Assembly: GCA_033238645.1 (NCBI GenBank)
Contig: BQXR01000015.1
Coordinates: 1-23,040 of the forward strand
Origin: Thiomicrorhabdus sp033238645
GTDB taxonomy: Bacteria > Pseudomonadota > Gammaproteobacteria > Thiomicrospirales > Thiomicrospiraceae
DNA: 23,040 nt
Reading direction: 5' to 3'
In this document: positions 16,662 through 23,040 of the stretch, one piece after another
How the letters are laid out: each line of letters begins with the position of its first letter
Position numbering within the stretch: the stretch's first letter is position 1
The notes under the pieces: model-generated
What the model saw: only the letters and a program-made list of their open reading frames with translations
The model's database searches: none
What the model was told of the DNA's origin: nothing
Program-made: the position numbers and the translations under genes

Positions 16662-17492
16662 ATGGCTAACATTGGACAAATGAATCACGTAAAGATTGTT
16701 AAGTCACTCGAATTTGGCTTGTATATTGATGGGGGCGATTTAGGTGAGGTGTTAATCCCAAATCGTTATGTGCCTGAAGGTGCTGAAGTTGGCCAAATGA
16801 TTGATGCTTTTATCTACCTAGATTCACAAGATCGTTTAGTTGCAACGGTTGATAAGCCTTTAGCATCTGTGGGTGAGGTGGTTTATTTAAGAGTGAATCA
16901 AGTTAATCGTACGGGTGCTTTTATGGACTGGGGTATGCCAAAAGATTTAATGGTGCCTTTTTCTGAGCAGCGCGTACCAATGGAAGAGGAGCGCTCTTAC
17001 TGTGTCTATCTCTATATTGATAACAGTGGGCGTATTGCAGCATCGAGTAATTTAAGCCACTACCTGCATGAGAAAAATGACAACTTTAAAAGTGGTCAAG
17101 AGGTTAATCTTTTAGTGGTAAGCCGTAGTGATATGGGCTATACCGCAGTGATTAATGGCACACATTTAGGGCTGATTCATAATGCGGATATTTTACAGCC
17201 GTTGAGAATGGGTCAGAAGATGAAGGGTTTTATTAAAGGTATTCGTTCTGATCTTAAGATTAATCTCAGAATTCAACGTCAAGGTGCGGCAGCTCGAGAT
17301 GAGTTGGGTGAAAGAATATTAGCATTTTTGGCAGAGAACAACGGCGTCTCAACATTGACCGATAAGAGTAAGCCTGAAGCTATCTTTCATGAGTACCACG
17401 CGAGTAAAGCCAATTATAAGAAAACTTTAGGTCGTCTGTTAAAAGCCAAAAAGATTACCATCACACCAGAGATCATTACATTGGTTAAATAA
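16662..17492 (+). CDS. CvfB-family S1 RNA-binding protein
   Basis: The product (276 residues from the chosen start) resembles the CvfB/YitL family: tandem S1-like OB folds followed by a C-terminal winged helix. Visible S1 features are GLYIDGGDLGEVLIP, VNRTGAFMDWGMPKDLMVPF (about residues 80-100) and a third fold around GYTAVINGTHLGLIHNADI. The end, with FHEYHASKANYKKTLGRLLK, matches the winged-helix part. CvfB proteins bind RNA and affect virulence regulators in Firmicutes; the role in Gammaproteobacteria is not known. An upstream in-frame ATG at 16632 lacks a ribosome site, while AAGGG lies seven bases before 16662. A TATAAT at 16595-16600 without a good -35 may be its promoter. Confidence 0.85.
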   Translation: MANIGQMNHVKIVKSLEFGLYIDGGDLGEVLIPNRYVPEGAEVGQMIDAFIYLDSQDRLVATVDKPLASVGEVVYLRVNQVNRTGAFMDWGMPKDLMVPFSEQRVPMEEERSYCVYLYIDNSGRIAASSNLSHYLHEKNDNFKSGQEVNLLVVSRSDMGYTAVINGTHLGLIHNADILQPLRMGQKMKGFIKGIRSDLKINLRIQRQGAAARDELGERILAFLAENNGVSTLTDKSKPEAIFHEYHASKANYKKTLGRLLKAKKITITPEIITLVK

Positions 17493-17509
17493 TCGAATCA
17501 TTTGCCCTT

Positions 17510-17564
17510 AAAATAGAGAGCCACCAGTAGTCGTTTATTAACCGTCTATTTTGGTGTTTTTTTT
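17510..17564 (+). terminator. Possible terminator after the CvfB-like gene
   Basis: AAAATAGA (17510-17517) and TCTATTTT (17545-17552) are a perfect inverted repeat, with CACCA/TGGTG overlapping it, and eight T residues follow at 17557-17564. The loop is long, so the exact fold is uncertain. Confidence 0.5.
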
Positions 17565-17647
17565 GTTTAAACATTGCAGCTAATGTCATCTGTTTAATTA
17601 AGAGACCACTTTTACCTATTGACTCGGTTTTAAGAGAAGAGCCCGCT

Positions 17648-18316
17648 ATGCCAAGAAAATTAAACAGAAAGCCCAGTAGAAAACAGACTTCGCAAATCGT
17701 TGACAATAAAACGAGCAGGGGGGGTAGGTCCAAACTGGGTGAAGTTCGTATTATTGGGGGTGATTGGCGCGGGCGTAAACTGCCCGTTTTGCAGTCCGAT
17801 GGCTTAAGACCCACCTCTGATCGTGTTCGTGAAACCATTTTTAACTGGTTGCAGTTTGATATCGCTGGTGCAAACTGTCTGGACGTTTTTGCTGGTAGTG
17901 GTGCTTTAGGCTTTGAGGCGCTCTCTCGTGGTGCTAAGTCTGCAACTTTTTTAGAGCTATCCATGCCTGCGGTAAAACAGTTACAGAGAAATCTTCAATT
18001 GTTGAAAGCCAGTAATGCGCAAGTTATTCAGGGAGATAGCTTACAGTGGTTAGACAAACCAGCCGAGCAGCACTTTGATCTAATCTTCTTGGACCCGCCA
18101 TTTAATCAAGATTTGATGCAGCAGGCTGTGGATAAGCTGTTTATAAGTGGGATAGTTTCATCGGGTGACGATGATGGAGGTCAGAAACGCCCTGTTTGGC
18201 TCTATATAGAGCAAGAGAAGCTGCTTGACTGGCCAAAGTTGCCTGAGGGCTGGGGTTGTCATCGTGAAAAATTGACCTCACAAGTACGCTTTGGTCTTTT
18301 TTGTTACCAGGGTTAA
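17648..18316 (+). CDS. rsmD: 16S rRNA (guanine-966-N2)-methyltransferase RsmD
   Basis: RsmD methylates G966 of 16S rRNA in the assembled small subunit using S-adenosylmethionine. The 222-residue protein has a basic N-terminal extension (1-30), then VRIIGGDWRGRKLPV, RPTSDRVRETIFNWL, the SAM-binding CLDVFAGSGALGFEALSRG (77-95) and the catalytic motif IV DPPF (149-152). GAAGAG precedes the ATG. In many relatives rsmD directly follows the M16 pair and precedes coaD; here coaD is next, but the M16 genes are 9.5 kb away. Confidence 0.95.
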   Translation: MPRKLNRKPSRKQTSQIVDNKTSRGGRSKLGEVRIIGGDWRGRKLPVLQSDGLRPTSDRVRETIFNWLQFDIAGANCLDVFAGSGALGFEALSRGAKSATFLELSMPAVKQLQRNLQLLKASNAQVIQGDSLQWLDKPAEQHFDLIFLDPPFNQDLMQQAVDKLFISGIVSSGDDDGGQKRPVWLYIEQEKLLDWPKLPEGWGCHREKLTSQVRFGLFCYQG

Positions 18317-18354
18317 TAGTTTATAATTTAGCGTTTATAACGTCATTTACAGAT

Positions 18355-18387
18355 AAGCCTGCTGGGATTTACCCAGTTGGCTTTTTT
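18355..18387 (+). terminator. Terminator between rsmD and coaD
   Basis: AAGCC, CTGGG, loop ATTTA, CCCAG, GGCTT and a T tract ending at 18387 form a stem with one small internal mismatch. coaD should therefore have its own promoter or depend on read-through. Confidence 0.8.
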
Positions 18388-18452
18388 ATGCCTATCTATC
18401 TACATACATTGTCAGTAAAATGGCTCAATCATCGATTTTTACAGGTTCTATT

Positions 18453-18929
18453 ATGTCTATTACTGCTGTTTATCCAGGTACTTTTGACCCCATTACATCT
18501 GGTCACGCTGACCTTATTAAGCGTGCTGCACGATTCTACGATCGCTTGATTATAGCTGTTGCAGATAACCGTAATAAAAGCTCTCTTTTCAGTTTAGAGG
18601 AGCGCATCGCTCTGGTTGAGACAGTAGTGGCTGAGTTTGATAATGTTGAAGTACGCGGCTTTAATACCCTGTTAGTTGATTTTGTTCATGAGGTGGGGGG
18701 TAATGTTCTACTGCGTGGCTTACGAGCAGTATCCGATTTTGAGTATGAGTTTCAACTGGCTTCGATGAACCGAAAGTTAGCACCAGAAATAGAGACCATG
18801 TTTATGACCCCTGCTGAGCAGTACGCTTTTATTTCATCAAGTTTAGTGAGAGAAGTCTCTGTATTAGGTGGGGATGTATCAGAATTTGTACACCCAGCGG
18901 TGGCTGAGGCGCTAAAGAATAAGCGCTAG
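18453..18929 (+). CDS. coaD: Phosphopantetheine adenylyltransferase CoaD
   Basis: CoaD joins 4'-phosphopantetheine and ATP to make dephospho-CoA, the penultimate step of coenzyme A synthesis. From the ATG at 18453 the protein has 158 residues, the family length. AVYPGTFDPITSGH places the TxGH catalytic His at residue 18, LLRGLRAVSDFEYEFQLA matches the conserved RGLR segment, and FISSSLVREV matches the ISSTxxR motif. An ATG at 18420 would add eleven residues not found in the family; AGG lies upstream of 18453. The window therefore holds two steps of the same pathway, coaX and coaD, about 18 kb apart. Confidence 0.95.
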   Translation: MSITAVYPGTFDPITSGHADLIKRAARFYDRLIIAVADNRNKSSLFSLEERIALVETVVAEFDNVEVRGFNTLLVDFVHEVGGNVLLRGLRAVSDFEYEFQLASMNRKLAPEIETMFMTPAEQYAFISSSLVREVSVLGGDVSEFVHPAVAEALKNKR

Positions 18930-18956
18930 CCAAGCCTGTTTTAGCAGTTGCTAGCG
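18924..18956. repeat. Inverted repeat spanning both convergent stop codons
   Basis: CGCTAGC (18924-18930) and GCTAGCG (18950-18956) are perfect seven-base arms around a 19-base centre. The arms overlap the coaD stop and the stop of the minus-strand lipoprotein gene. There is no T tract, so it may act as a transcript-end hairpin rather than a classical terminator. Confidence 0.5.
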
Positions 18957-19427
18957 GTGATCTGTTACGACCATATAAGGTATGTGAATTTTTGTGTGAT
19001 TTTTTTGATGAATAATCAAAGTGACTTTCCACTGCATTTTACTCGTCGTACAAAAAGCCAGCATTGAAGTGCCCACATAACGCCCAGGTTCCCCCGTTGG
19101 AGTAAGTGTCACACGGTTATAACCCATGTACATATTAGCACCAGAAATATCTAACTCGATCTTTTCAGCCTCTAAGTTAGTTAATTTTAGCTCAATGCCT
19201 AATGGTTTAGCGACAGGAATCGGATCGGGACTGATTTTTAGACTGACGGTACTATCTCCCATTTTAGAGGTGCAGGCTTCATAGTGTAAGTCACACTCCT
19301 CTTTCATAGGCCACAAGGCAATTTTCTCATCAGGTTCTTTATTGCAAGCGCTTAACAAACCACTTACAAATAGTAAAAATAAGAGGCGTGTCACAGAATA
19401 AGATAAAGTTGATTTTGATATATGCAT
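18951..19427 (-). CDS. Small lipoprotein with YtkA/FixH-like domain
   Basis: The 158-residue product has a lipoprotein signal ending in LLSAC, with acylation at Cys28. The mature part is short and beta-rich. NMYMGYNRVTLTPTGEPGRYVGTSMLAFCTTSKMQWKV (parts of about residues 98-134) resembles the M..G..RV.L...G.Y.G...L..C...M.W pattern of YtkA/FixH-type envelope proteins, some of which sit near cytochrome oxidase or copper genes. Additional Cys residues (about 45, 52 and 125) could form a disulfide. It is convergent with coaD and divergent from modA. Function unknown; the domain call is by eye. Confidence 0.75.
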   Translation of the reverse strand: MHISKSTLSYSVTRLLFLLFVSGLLSACNKEPDEKIALWPMKEECDLHYEACTSKMGDSTVSLKISPDPIPVAKPLGIELKLTNLEAEKIELDISGANMYMGYNRVTLTPTGEPGRYVGTSMLAFCTTSKMQWKVTLIIHQKNHTKIHIPYMVVTDHR

Positions 19428-19662
19428 TCTTGAATCATACTGCCTTTTATGGGTGCGCTCAAATAAAATATCTTAGTTGGCATAGGGTTATTGGCTTTAT
19501 CTGGGCAGGCCTTATTCTTGAGTGCTTTTTTGTCTATTTTATAGGCCAAACTTTCTGGCTTGCAAATCTAATGATCATCGATAATAATGGCTTATTAGTA
19601 TTTTCTAATAAATAGATGTTTTATTGAATAGGATAAAGCTAATAATATGAGTGGGGGGCGTC

Positions 19663-20469
19663 ATGAAAAATCATAGAATACCATCACTCTTATTAATGTC
19701 GTGTCTGTTGGGGTCTTTCTCAAATACCTACGCCTCTCAATCAGTGCATATTGCTGTCGCCTCTAATTTTTTGGTGACATTAAAGAGTTTATCTAAAGCC
19801 TTTACCAGAGAGACGGGTATTAAAGTACACCTCTCTAATGGCGCCAGCGGCATGCTCTATAGCAAAATCCGTAAGGGTGCACCTTATGACCTGTTTTTCT
19901 CAGCGGATGCTAAGAGGCCTCAGCTATTAGAGCAGCAAGGTTTTATTGAAGTGGATAGTCGATTTACCTATGTGGTTGGACGATTGGTTGTATGGTCGCC
20001 AGATACTGACAAATTATCTCCTGATTTAGCTGAGTTAAAAGCAAATGATCCTAATTTACGTTTTATCGCAGTGGCTAATCCTAAAACAGCCCCTTATGGT
20101 ATCGCAGCGATGGCCGTTTTAAAACACTATGGGCTTTATCACTCACTTGCGGAACAAAATAAAATCGCACTTGGTGAGAGTGTGGGTAAAGCATATCAAT
20201 ATACTGCAACAGGCAATGCGCAACTTGGGTTGATTGCTAAATCTTATGTCTCTAACCCTGATAGAGCAGTGAGTGGTCGTGTTTTTGATGTGCCAATACA
20301 TCTCTATCCAGCACTTTCACAGCAGGCAGTGGTTTTGAAGGGTAGAAATACATCCGAAGTTAAACGCTTTTTAAAGTTCTTTCTCTCTGATAAAGTACAA
20401 AAGAAAATCAAATCTTATGGTTATGGCTCTGAGCAAAAGCAGATACCCTTTTTGGAGGCAAAAGAATAG
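19663..20469 (+). CDS. modA: Molybdate ABC transporter, periplasmic binding protein ModA
   Basis: The protein has 268 residues from the ATG at 19663, preceded by a G-rich ribosome site; a GTG at 19651 would add four residues and is less likely. A signal peptide is cleaved after about SNTYA. The mature part starts HIAVASNFLVTLKSLSKAF and continues with SNGASGMLYSKIRKGAPYDLFFSAD, the oxyanion-binding ASG and SAD segments typical of ModA, followed by AVANPKTAPYGIAA and YTATGNAQLG. It captures molybdate (possibly tungstate) and hands it to ModB. modB starts three bases after its stop. No ModE-type palindrome was seen upstream. Confidence 0.93.
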   Translation: MKNHRIPSLLLMSCLLGSFSNTYASQSVHIAVASNFLVTLKSLSKAFTRETGIKVHLSNGASGMLYSKIRKGAPYDLFFSADAKRPQLLEQQGFIEVDSRFTYVVGRLVVWSPDTDKLSPDLAELKANDPNLRFIAVANPKTAPYGIAAMAVLKHYGLYHSLAEQNKIALGESVGKAYQYTATGNAQLGLIAKSYVSNPDRAVSGRVFDVPIHLYPALSQQAVVLKGRNTSEVKRFLKFFLSDKVQKKIKSYGYGSEQKQIPFLEAKE

Positions 20470-20472
20470 CTT

Positions 20473-21162
20473 ATGTTGACAGATTTAGATCTACAACCGC
20501 TTTGGATTACTTTACAGGTTGCTTCTTACACGACGGTTATTCTGATTTTATTAGGTACGCCTTTAGCTTTATGGCTGGCTAGAGTTAAAGGGCCTAAAAA
20601 AGCTATATTAGAAGCGGTTGTCGCGCTGCCTTTAGTACTACCGCCCACCGTATTAGGTTTTTATCTGCTGGTGACAATTGGTCCTGGAGGCCCAGTTGGT
20701 GACTTATGGGCTTCATTTGGATTTGAGCCCTTGACCTTCTCAATGGCAGGGCTAGTGATCGGTTCTGTTATCTACTCCCTACCTTTTGCAATACAGCCTC
20801 TAATGCACGGATTTGAACTCTTAGGTCGTAGACCAACGGATGTTGCTGCTACTTTGGGCGCTGGGCCTGTAGATCGTTTTTTTAGTGTGACCCTGCCATT
20901 AACACGTCGTCATTATCTAATTGCTGCCACTTTAGCATTTGCGCATACAGTAGGTGAGTTTGGTGTGATATTAATGATTGGTGGAAATATTCCAGGGGTC
21001 ACTCAAGTGGCTTCCATTGCCATCTATGATCATGTTGAAGCGATGGAGTATTCTCAAGCACATGTTCTATCGGCTATTATGCTGGTGATGAGTTTAGTCG
21101 TCTTAAGTATTGTTTATGGTCTAAACCGTCGTATGGAAGTTAAAACAGGGCAGGTGGGATAA
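20473..21162 (+). CDS. modB: Molybdate ABC transporter permease ModB
   Basis: The 229-residue protein has about five transmembrane segments (near 12-36, 44-66, 84-108, 148-170 and 196-216). The EAA loop that contacts the ATPase is DVAATLGAGPVDRFFSVTLPL-like (123-143), and GEFGVILMIGGNIPG (161-175) is the conserved ModB segment lining the pathway. It forms the inner-membrane channel of the ModABC importer. It follows modA by three bases and precedes modC by eleven, indicating one operon. Confidence 0.95.
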   Translation: MLTDLDLQPLWITLQVASYTTVILILLGTPLALWLARVKGPKKAILEAVVALPLVLPPTVLGFYLLVTIGPGGPVGDLWASFGFEPLTFSMAGLVIGSVIYSLPFAIQPLMHGFELLGRRPTDVAATLGAGPVDRFFSVTLPLTRRHYLIAATLAFAHTVGEFGVILMIGGNIPGVTQVASIAIYDHVEAMEYSQAHVLSAIMLVMSLVVLSIVYGLNRRMEVKTGQVG

Positions 21163-21173
21163 GGTGATTTGAG

Positions 21174-22268
21174 GTGAGCTTAAAAGGTCAATTAACATTA
21201 CAGCGCGATAACTTTAATTTAGAGACAGGGTCTTTTGAGTTTCCTACTAAAGGGTTAACGGCCATTTTTGGCCGATCTGGTAGTGGTAAAACAACCTTTT
21301 TACGTTGTTTAGCGGGTTTGGAAAACTCAGCAGGGGGGGAGGTATTTTTTAATGAGAAAATTTGGTTAAAAAATGGCAAGCAGATGTCAGTTCACAAGCG
21401 TCAGTTGGGCTATGTTTTTCAAGAGGCTAATCTATTTCATCACCTCAATGTCACAGACAATCTTTGTTATGGGTTAAAACGATATATTAAACAGAATATA
21501 AAGAAGGGTGGACAGGCTGCCATTACATTAGAGCAGGTCACAGAATGGCTTGGTCTTGAAGCGTTGCTCAAAAGAGATGTCAATACCCTCTCTGGTGGGG
21601 AGCGTCAGCGGGTAGCAATTGGCCGAACTCTGTTATCACAGCCGAAGATTCTGTTGATGGATGAGCCAATGGCATCATTAGATCTATTTGCCAAACGTGC
21701 AATCATGCCTTATCTAGAGCGTTTACGGGATGAGTTAGCGATTCCTATTCTCTATGTCACTCACTCACCAGAAGAGGTTGAGCGATTGGCAGATTTTGTG
21801 TTGTGCATGGAGAAAGGTGCGATTAAGCATTTTGAACCGATTGAGCTGGCATTGAATCGAGTTGGTACACCGCTCTACCAAGAGAGCGAACCTCAGTCGG
21901 TGCTATCAGGCCGCGTTGCCTCTCACCACCTTGAGGATGGATTGAGTCTGATAACTGTCGGCGATGCGAAGATGTGGGTGCCGGGGGTCTCTAGAGAGGT
22001 TGGTTCGACAGTGCGCTTGGTGATCTCAGCACAGCAGGTCAGTTTATTAGCAAAAGTACCTGAGCAAAGTTCTATGCTGAATCACCTTGATGTCACAATT
22101 CAGACTATAGAACCCATTAATTATTACAGTGTACTTGTGCGTTTAAAAATGGCTGAAGAGCCTTGGCCTCTGCTGGCTAAAATTACCAAAAGGTCACAGA
22201 AAGCTTTAGGGCTTCAGGTCGGTCAGCAATGGATTGCGGCAATTAAATCTGCGTCTATCTTAAATTAG
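21174..22268 (+). CDS. modC: Molybdate ABC transporter ATP-binding protein ModC, GTG start
   Basis: The 364-residue ATPase has Walker A GRSGSGKT (33-40), the Q-loop Gln83, the signature LSGGERQ (139-145), Walker B ILLMDEP (159-165), D-loop SLD and H-loop His197. The C-terminal part (about 290-360) is the Mop/TOBE domain that binds molybdate and feeds back on transport. The start is GTG with AAGGTG upstream. No clear terminator was seen after it. Supply of molybdenum implies molybdoenzymes elsewhere in the genome. Confidence 0.95.
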   Translation: MSLKGQLTLQRDNFNLETGSFEFPTKGLTAIFGRSGSGKTTFLRCLAGLENSAGGEVFFNEKIWLKNGKQMSVHKRQLGYVFQEANLFHHLNVTDNLCYGLKRYIKQNIKKGGQAAITLEQVTEWLGLEALLKRDVNTLSGGERQRVAIGRTLLSQPKILLMDEPMASLDLFAKRAIMPYLERLRDELAIPILYVTHSPEEVERLADFVLCMEKGAIKHFEPIELALNRVGTPLYQESEPQSVLSGRVASHHLEDGLSLITVGDAKMWVPGVSREVGSTVRLVISAQQVSLLAKVPEQSSMLNHLDVTIQTIEPINYYSVLVRLKMAEEPWPLLAKITKRSQKALGLQVGQQWIAAIKSASILN

Positions 22269-22457
22269 TTTTGCTTAGAGACCATTATATAAGCCATAGG
22301 CATGAGAAAAATGAGATAAAGTTTTGCTGATTGAGGCGGAAACACAAGTAATTGCTGGTTGTTGATAAGTTGTCTCCCGAAGGAAGTACCCTTGGGGTAC
22401 ACCAAAAAATAGTAGAATTTTAGCCCTTCTTATTCATTTATGCTCTAGCGCAAGGTC
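22269..22457. other. Intergenic stretch after modC with a small hairpin
   Basis: No gene is visible. GTACCC (22386-22391), loop TTG, GGGTAC (22395-22400) form a hairpin next to CCCGAAGG; it could be a dispersed repeat unit or a weak transcript end. No T tract follows directly. Confidence 0.35.
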
Positions 22458-22760
22458 TCACTTAGACTGTTTAGCCGCCTGAATGGCGGCGATAATCTCT
22501 TTTACATTAATCAGCTTGGTGAAAAGTATCTAAAGTAGAATTAAAGTTCTGTGAAACATTAATGGCTCGTAAATTTTTGAGAGGATCCGTCTACATCAAT
22601 CTCTTGGGTATGACATTACAAGAGAGCGGTCATCAACAGTAATCCAGTGACATTCAAGTTCTTTGAACCGTTGAATACGAGAATCAGATGCAATGAGTAG
22701 CTTTGTAGCAAAACTAATTTCATGTTTATTGTTTACTACTTTAGTAAAAAGGATCTCTTT
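22458..22760 (-). pseudogene. Decayed minus-strand reading frame, unidentified
   Basis: A protein-like sequence can be read on the minus strand through two frame changes. The first piece (from about 22760) contains EISFATKLLIASDSRI, RFKELECHWITVDD and SLVMSYPRD. A second frame gives IDVDGS. A third gives RAINVSQNFNSTLDTFHQAD, and the last continues VKEIIAAIQAAKQSK to a TGA at 22458-22460. Stops interrupt each frame and no suitable start codon begins the first piece, so the sequence cannot be expressed as one protein. The parent family is not recognised. The GCCGCC/GGCGGC inverted repeat at 22474-22490 lies within it. Confidence 0.5.
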
Positions 22761-22779
22761 CTATTAAATAGAGACCTTT
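22747..22779 (-). terminator. Terminator-like hairpin on the minus strand
   Basis: On the minus strand AAAGG-TCTCT pairs with AGAGA-T-CCTTT across an AT-rich loop, with one bulged base, and is followed by further T residues. It points toward the decayed frame and may be left from an older gene arrangement. Confidence 0.35.
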
Positions 22780-22847
22780 GCAAGACAACTAAATAAAGCC
22801 CCAGTGTTTTGAATAGGGGGGGGTAAAGCCAGGTAAAACAGGCTGAA

Positions 22848-22868
22848 TGTGCATAACTCTGTGGATAA
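22848..22868. promoter_or_regulatory. Pair of DnaA boxes
   Basis: TGTGCATAA (22848-22856) and TGTGGATAA (22860-22868) are complements of TTATGCACA and TTATCCACA. Both fit the DnaA-box consensus TTATNCACA, the second perfectly. They have the same orientation and repeat at 12 bases, just before an AT-rich tract and a strong promoter. Confidence 0.55.
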
Positions 22869-22945
22869 ACCCTGAGTAAGTTGGTAGTAAACAGGGGTCA
22901 TAAGAAAAGATCAATAAAAGTGATAAAAAAGACTGATTAGGGGTT

Positions 22946-22973
22946 GCGCTTGTCTATGGATTGTATAGAATAC
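22946..22973 (+). promoter_or_regulatory. Strong promoter with GC-rich discriminator, rRNA-operon type
   Basis: TTGCGC, a 16-base spacer and TAGAAT are followed by ACGCCCCG. An AT-rich stretch with A runs (about 22905-22935), resembling an UP element, lies upstream. A GC-rich discriminator after TAGAAT is typical of stringently controlled rRNA and tRNA promoters in Gammaproteobacteria. The transcript leads into a leader with the perfect 12-base palindrome AGCCTCGAGGCT (23009-23020) and no start codon before the window ends. An rrn operon to the right is the best guess; a dnaA-type gene is the alternative. Confidence 0.55.
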
Positions 22974-23040
22974 GCCCCGTTCCGAAGCAAACACGGTTTT
23001 AAGTGTTCAGCCTCGAGGCTGGAGTAGAAAGAGGTTAAAA

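Noticed and set aside
18127..18135. TGTGGATAA, a perfect DnaA-box string
   Set aside because: It lies inside rsmD, encoding the Val-Asp-Lys of VDKLF, and stands alone. A chance match is more likely than a functional box.
18301..18549. Open frame of 82 codons between rsmD and coaD
   Set aside because: It runs through the rsmD terminator and into coaD in another frame; coaD is a certain gene.
19388..19615. Open frame of 75 codons on the plus strand, hydrophobic product
   Set aside because: It overlaps the start of the minus-strand lipoprotein gene, has no clear ribosome site and no recognisable family. The hydrophobic look is expected from AT-rich DNA.
19428..19662. Search for a ModE operator or molybdenum-cofactor riboswitch ahead of modA
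   Set aside because: No ModE-type palindrome and no convincing aptamer structure could be seen by eye in this short gap.
22474..22490. GCCGCC-TGAAT-GGCGGC hairpin as a terminator
   Set aside because: No T tract follows on either strand, and the sequence codes for part of the decayed minus-strand frame (IIAAIQAAK).
1..23040. CRISPR array, insertion sequence or prophage
   Set aside because: No regularly spaced repeats, transposase, integrase or phage structural gene was seen on either strand.

Overview
The window looks like a chromosomal segment of a marine-type gammaproteobacterium with a GC content that I judge by eye to be in the low 40s percent. Evidence for the class is the fabA-fabB anaerobic unsaturated-fatty-acid pair, the FtsY / M16 peptidase pair / RsmD / CoaD gene set, RhlE, ModABC and a gammaproteobacterial tRNA-Thr next to coaX. 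The genus cannot be fixed from the sequence; a Thiotrichales- or Oceanospirillales-like bacterium is a guess.

Layout, left to right. 1-361: the 3' end of coaX (type III pantothenate kinase), then a tRNA-Thr(UGU) with its own strong promoter and a terminator. 593-2469: a fabA-fabB operon with promoter and bidirectional terminator. 2509-5199 (minus strand): ftsY, then a membrane protein that joins an RMF-like N-terminus to a DUF2914 domain, then a lytic-transglycosylase-like lipoprotein whose start overlaps the preceding stop. 5363-8174: two M16 metallopeptidase-family genes, one catalytic and one lacking the zinc motif, read divergently from ftsY. 8182-10901 (minus): a PAS-PAS-GGDEF-EAL cyclic-di-GMP protein, and behind it the decayed C-terminal remnant of a second EAL protein. 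10948-17492: a mixed block with YaiI, RhlE, a pirin and divergent TetR regulator, a cytochrome c'-like haem protein, a nitroreductase, a NYN-domain protein and a CvfB-like S1 protein. 17648-18929: rsmD and coaD. 18951-19427 (minus): a small lipoprotein. 19663-22268: the molybdate transporter modABC. 22269-23040: non-coding DNA with a decayed minus-strand reading frame, two DnaA boxes and a strong GC-discriminator promoter that fires out of the window.

Most genes are housekeeping. The parts most worth a second look are: a 15/16 match to the chromosomal ParB site parS at 15291-15306; the RMF-like/transmembrane/DUF2914 fusion encoded between ftsY and a periplasmic transglycosylase; the EAL pseudogene; and the right-hand edge, where paired DnaA boxes lie just upstream of an rRNA-type promoter. 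The parS site together with the DnaA boxes suggests, but does not prove, that the segment lies on the origin-proximal part of the chromosome. I found no CRISPR array, complete insertion sequence, prophage or obvious defence system.
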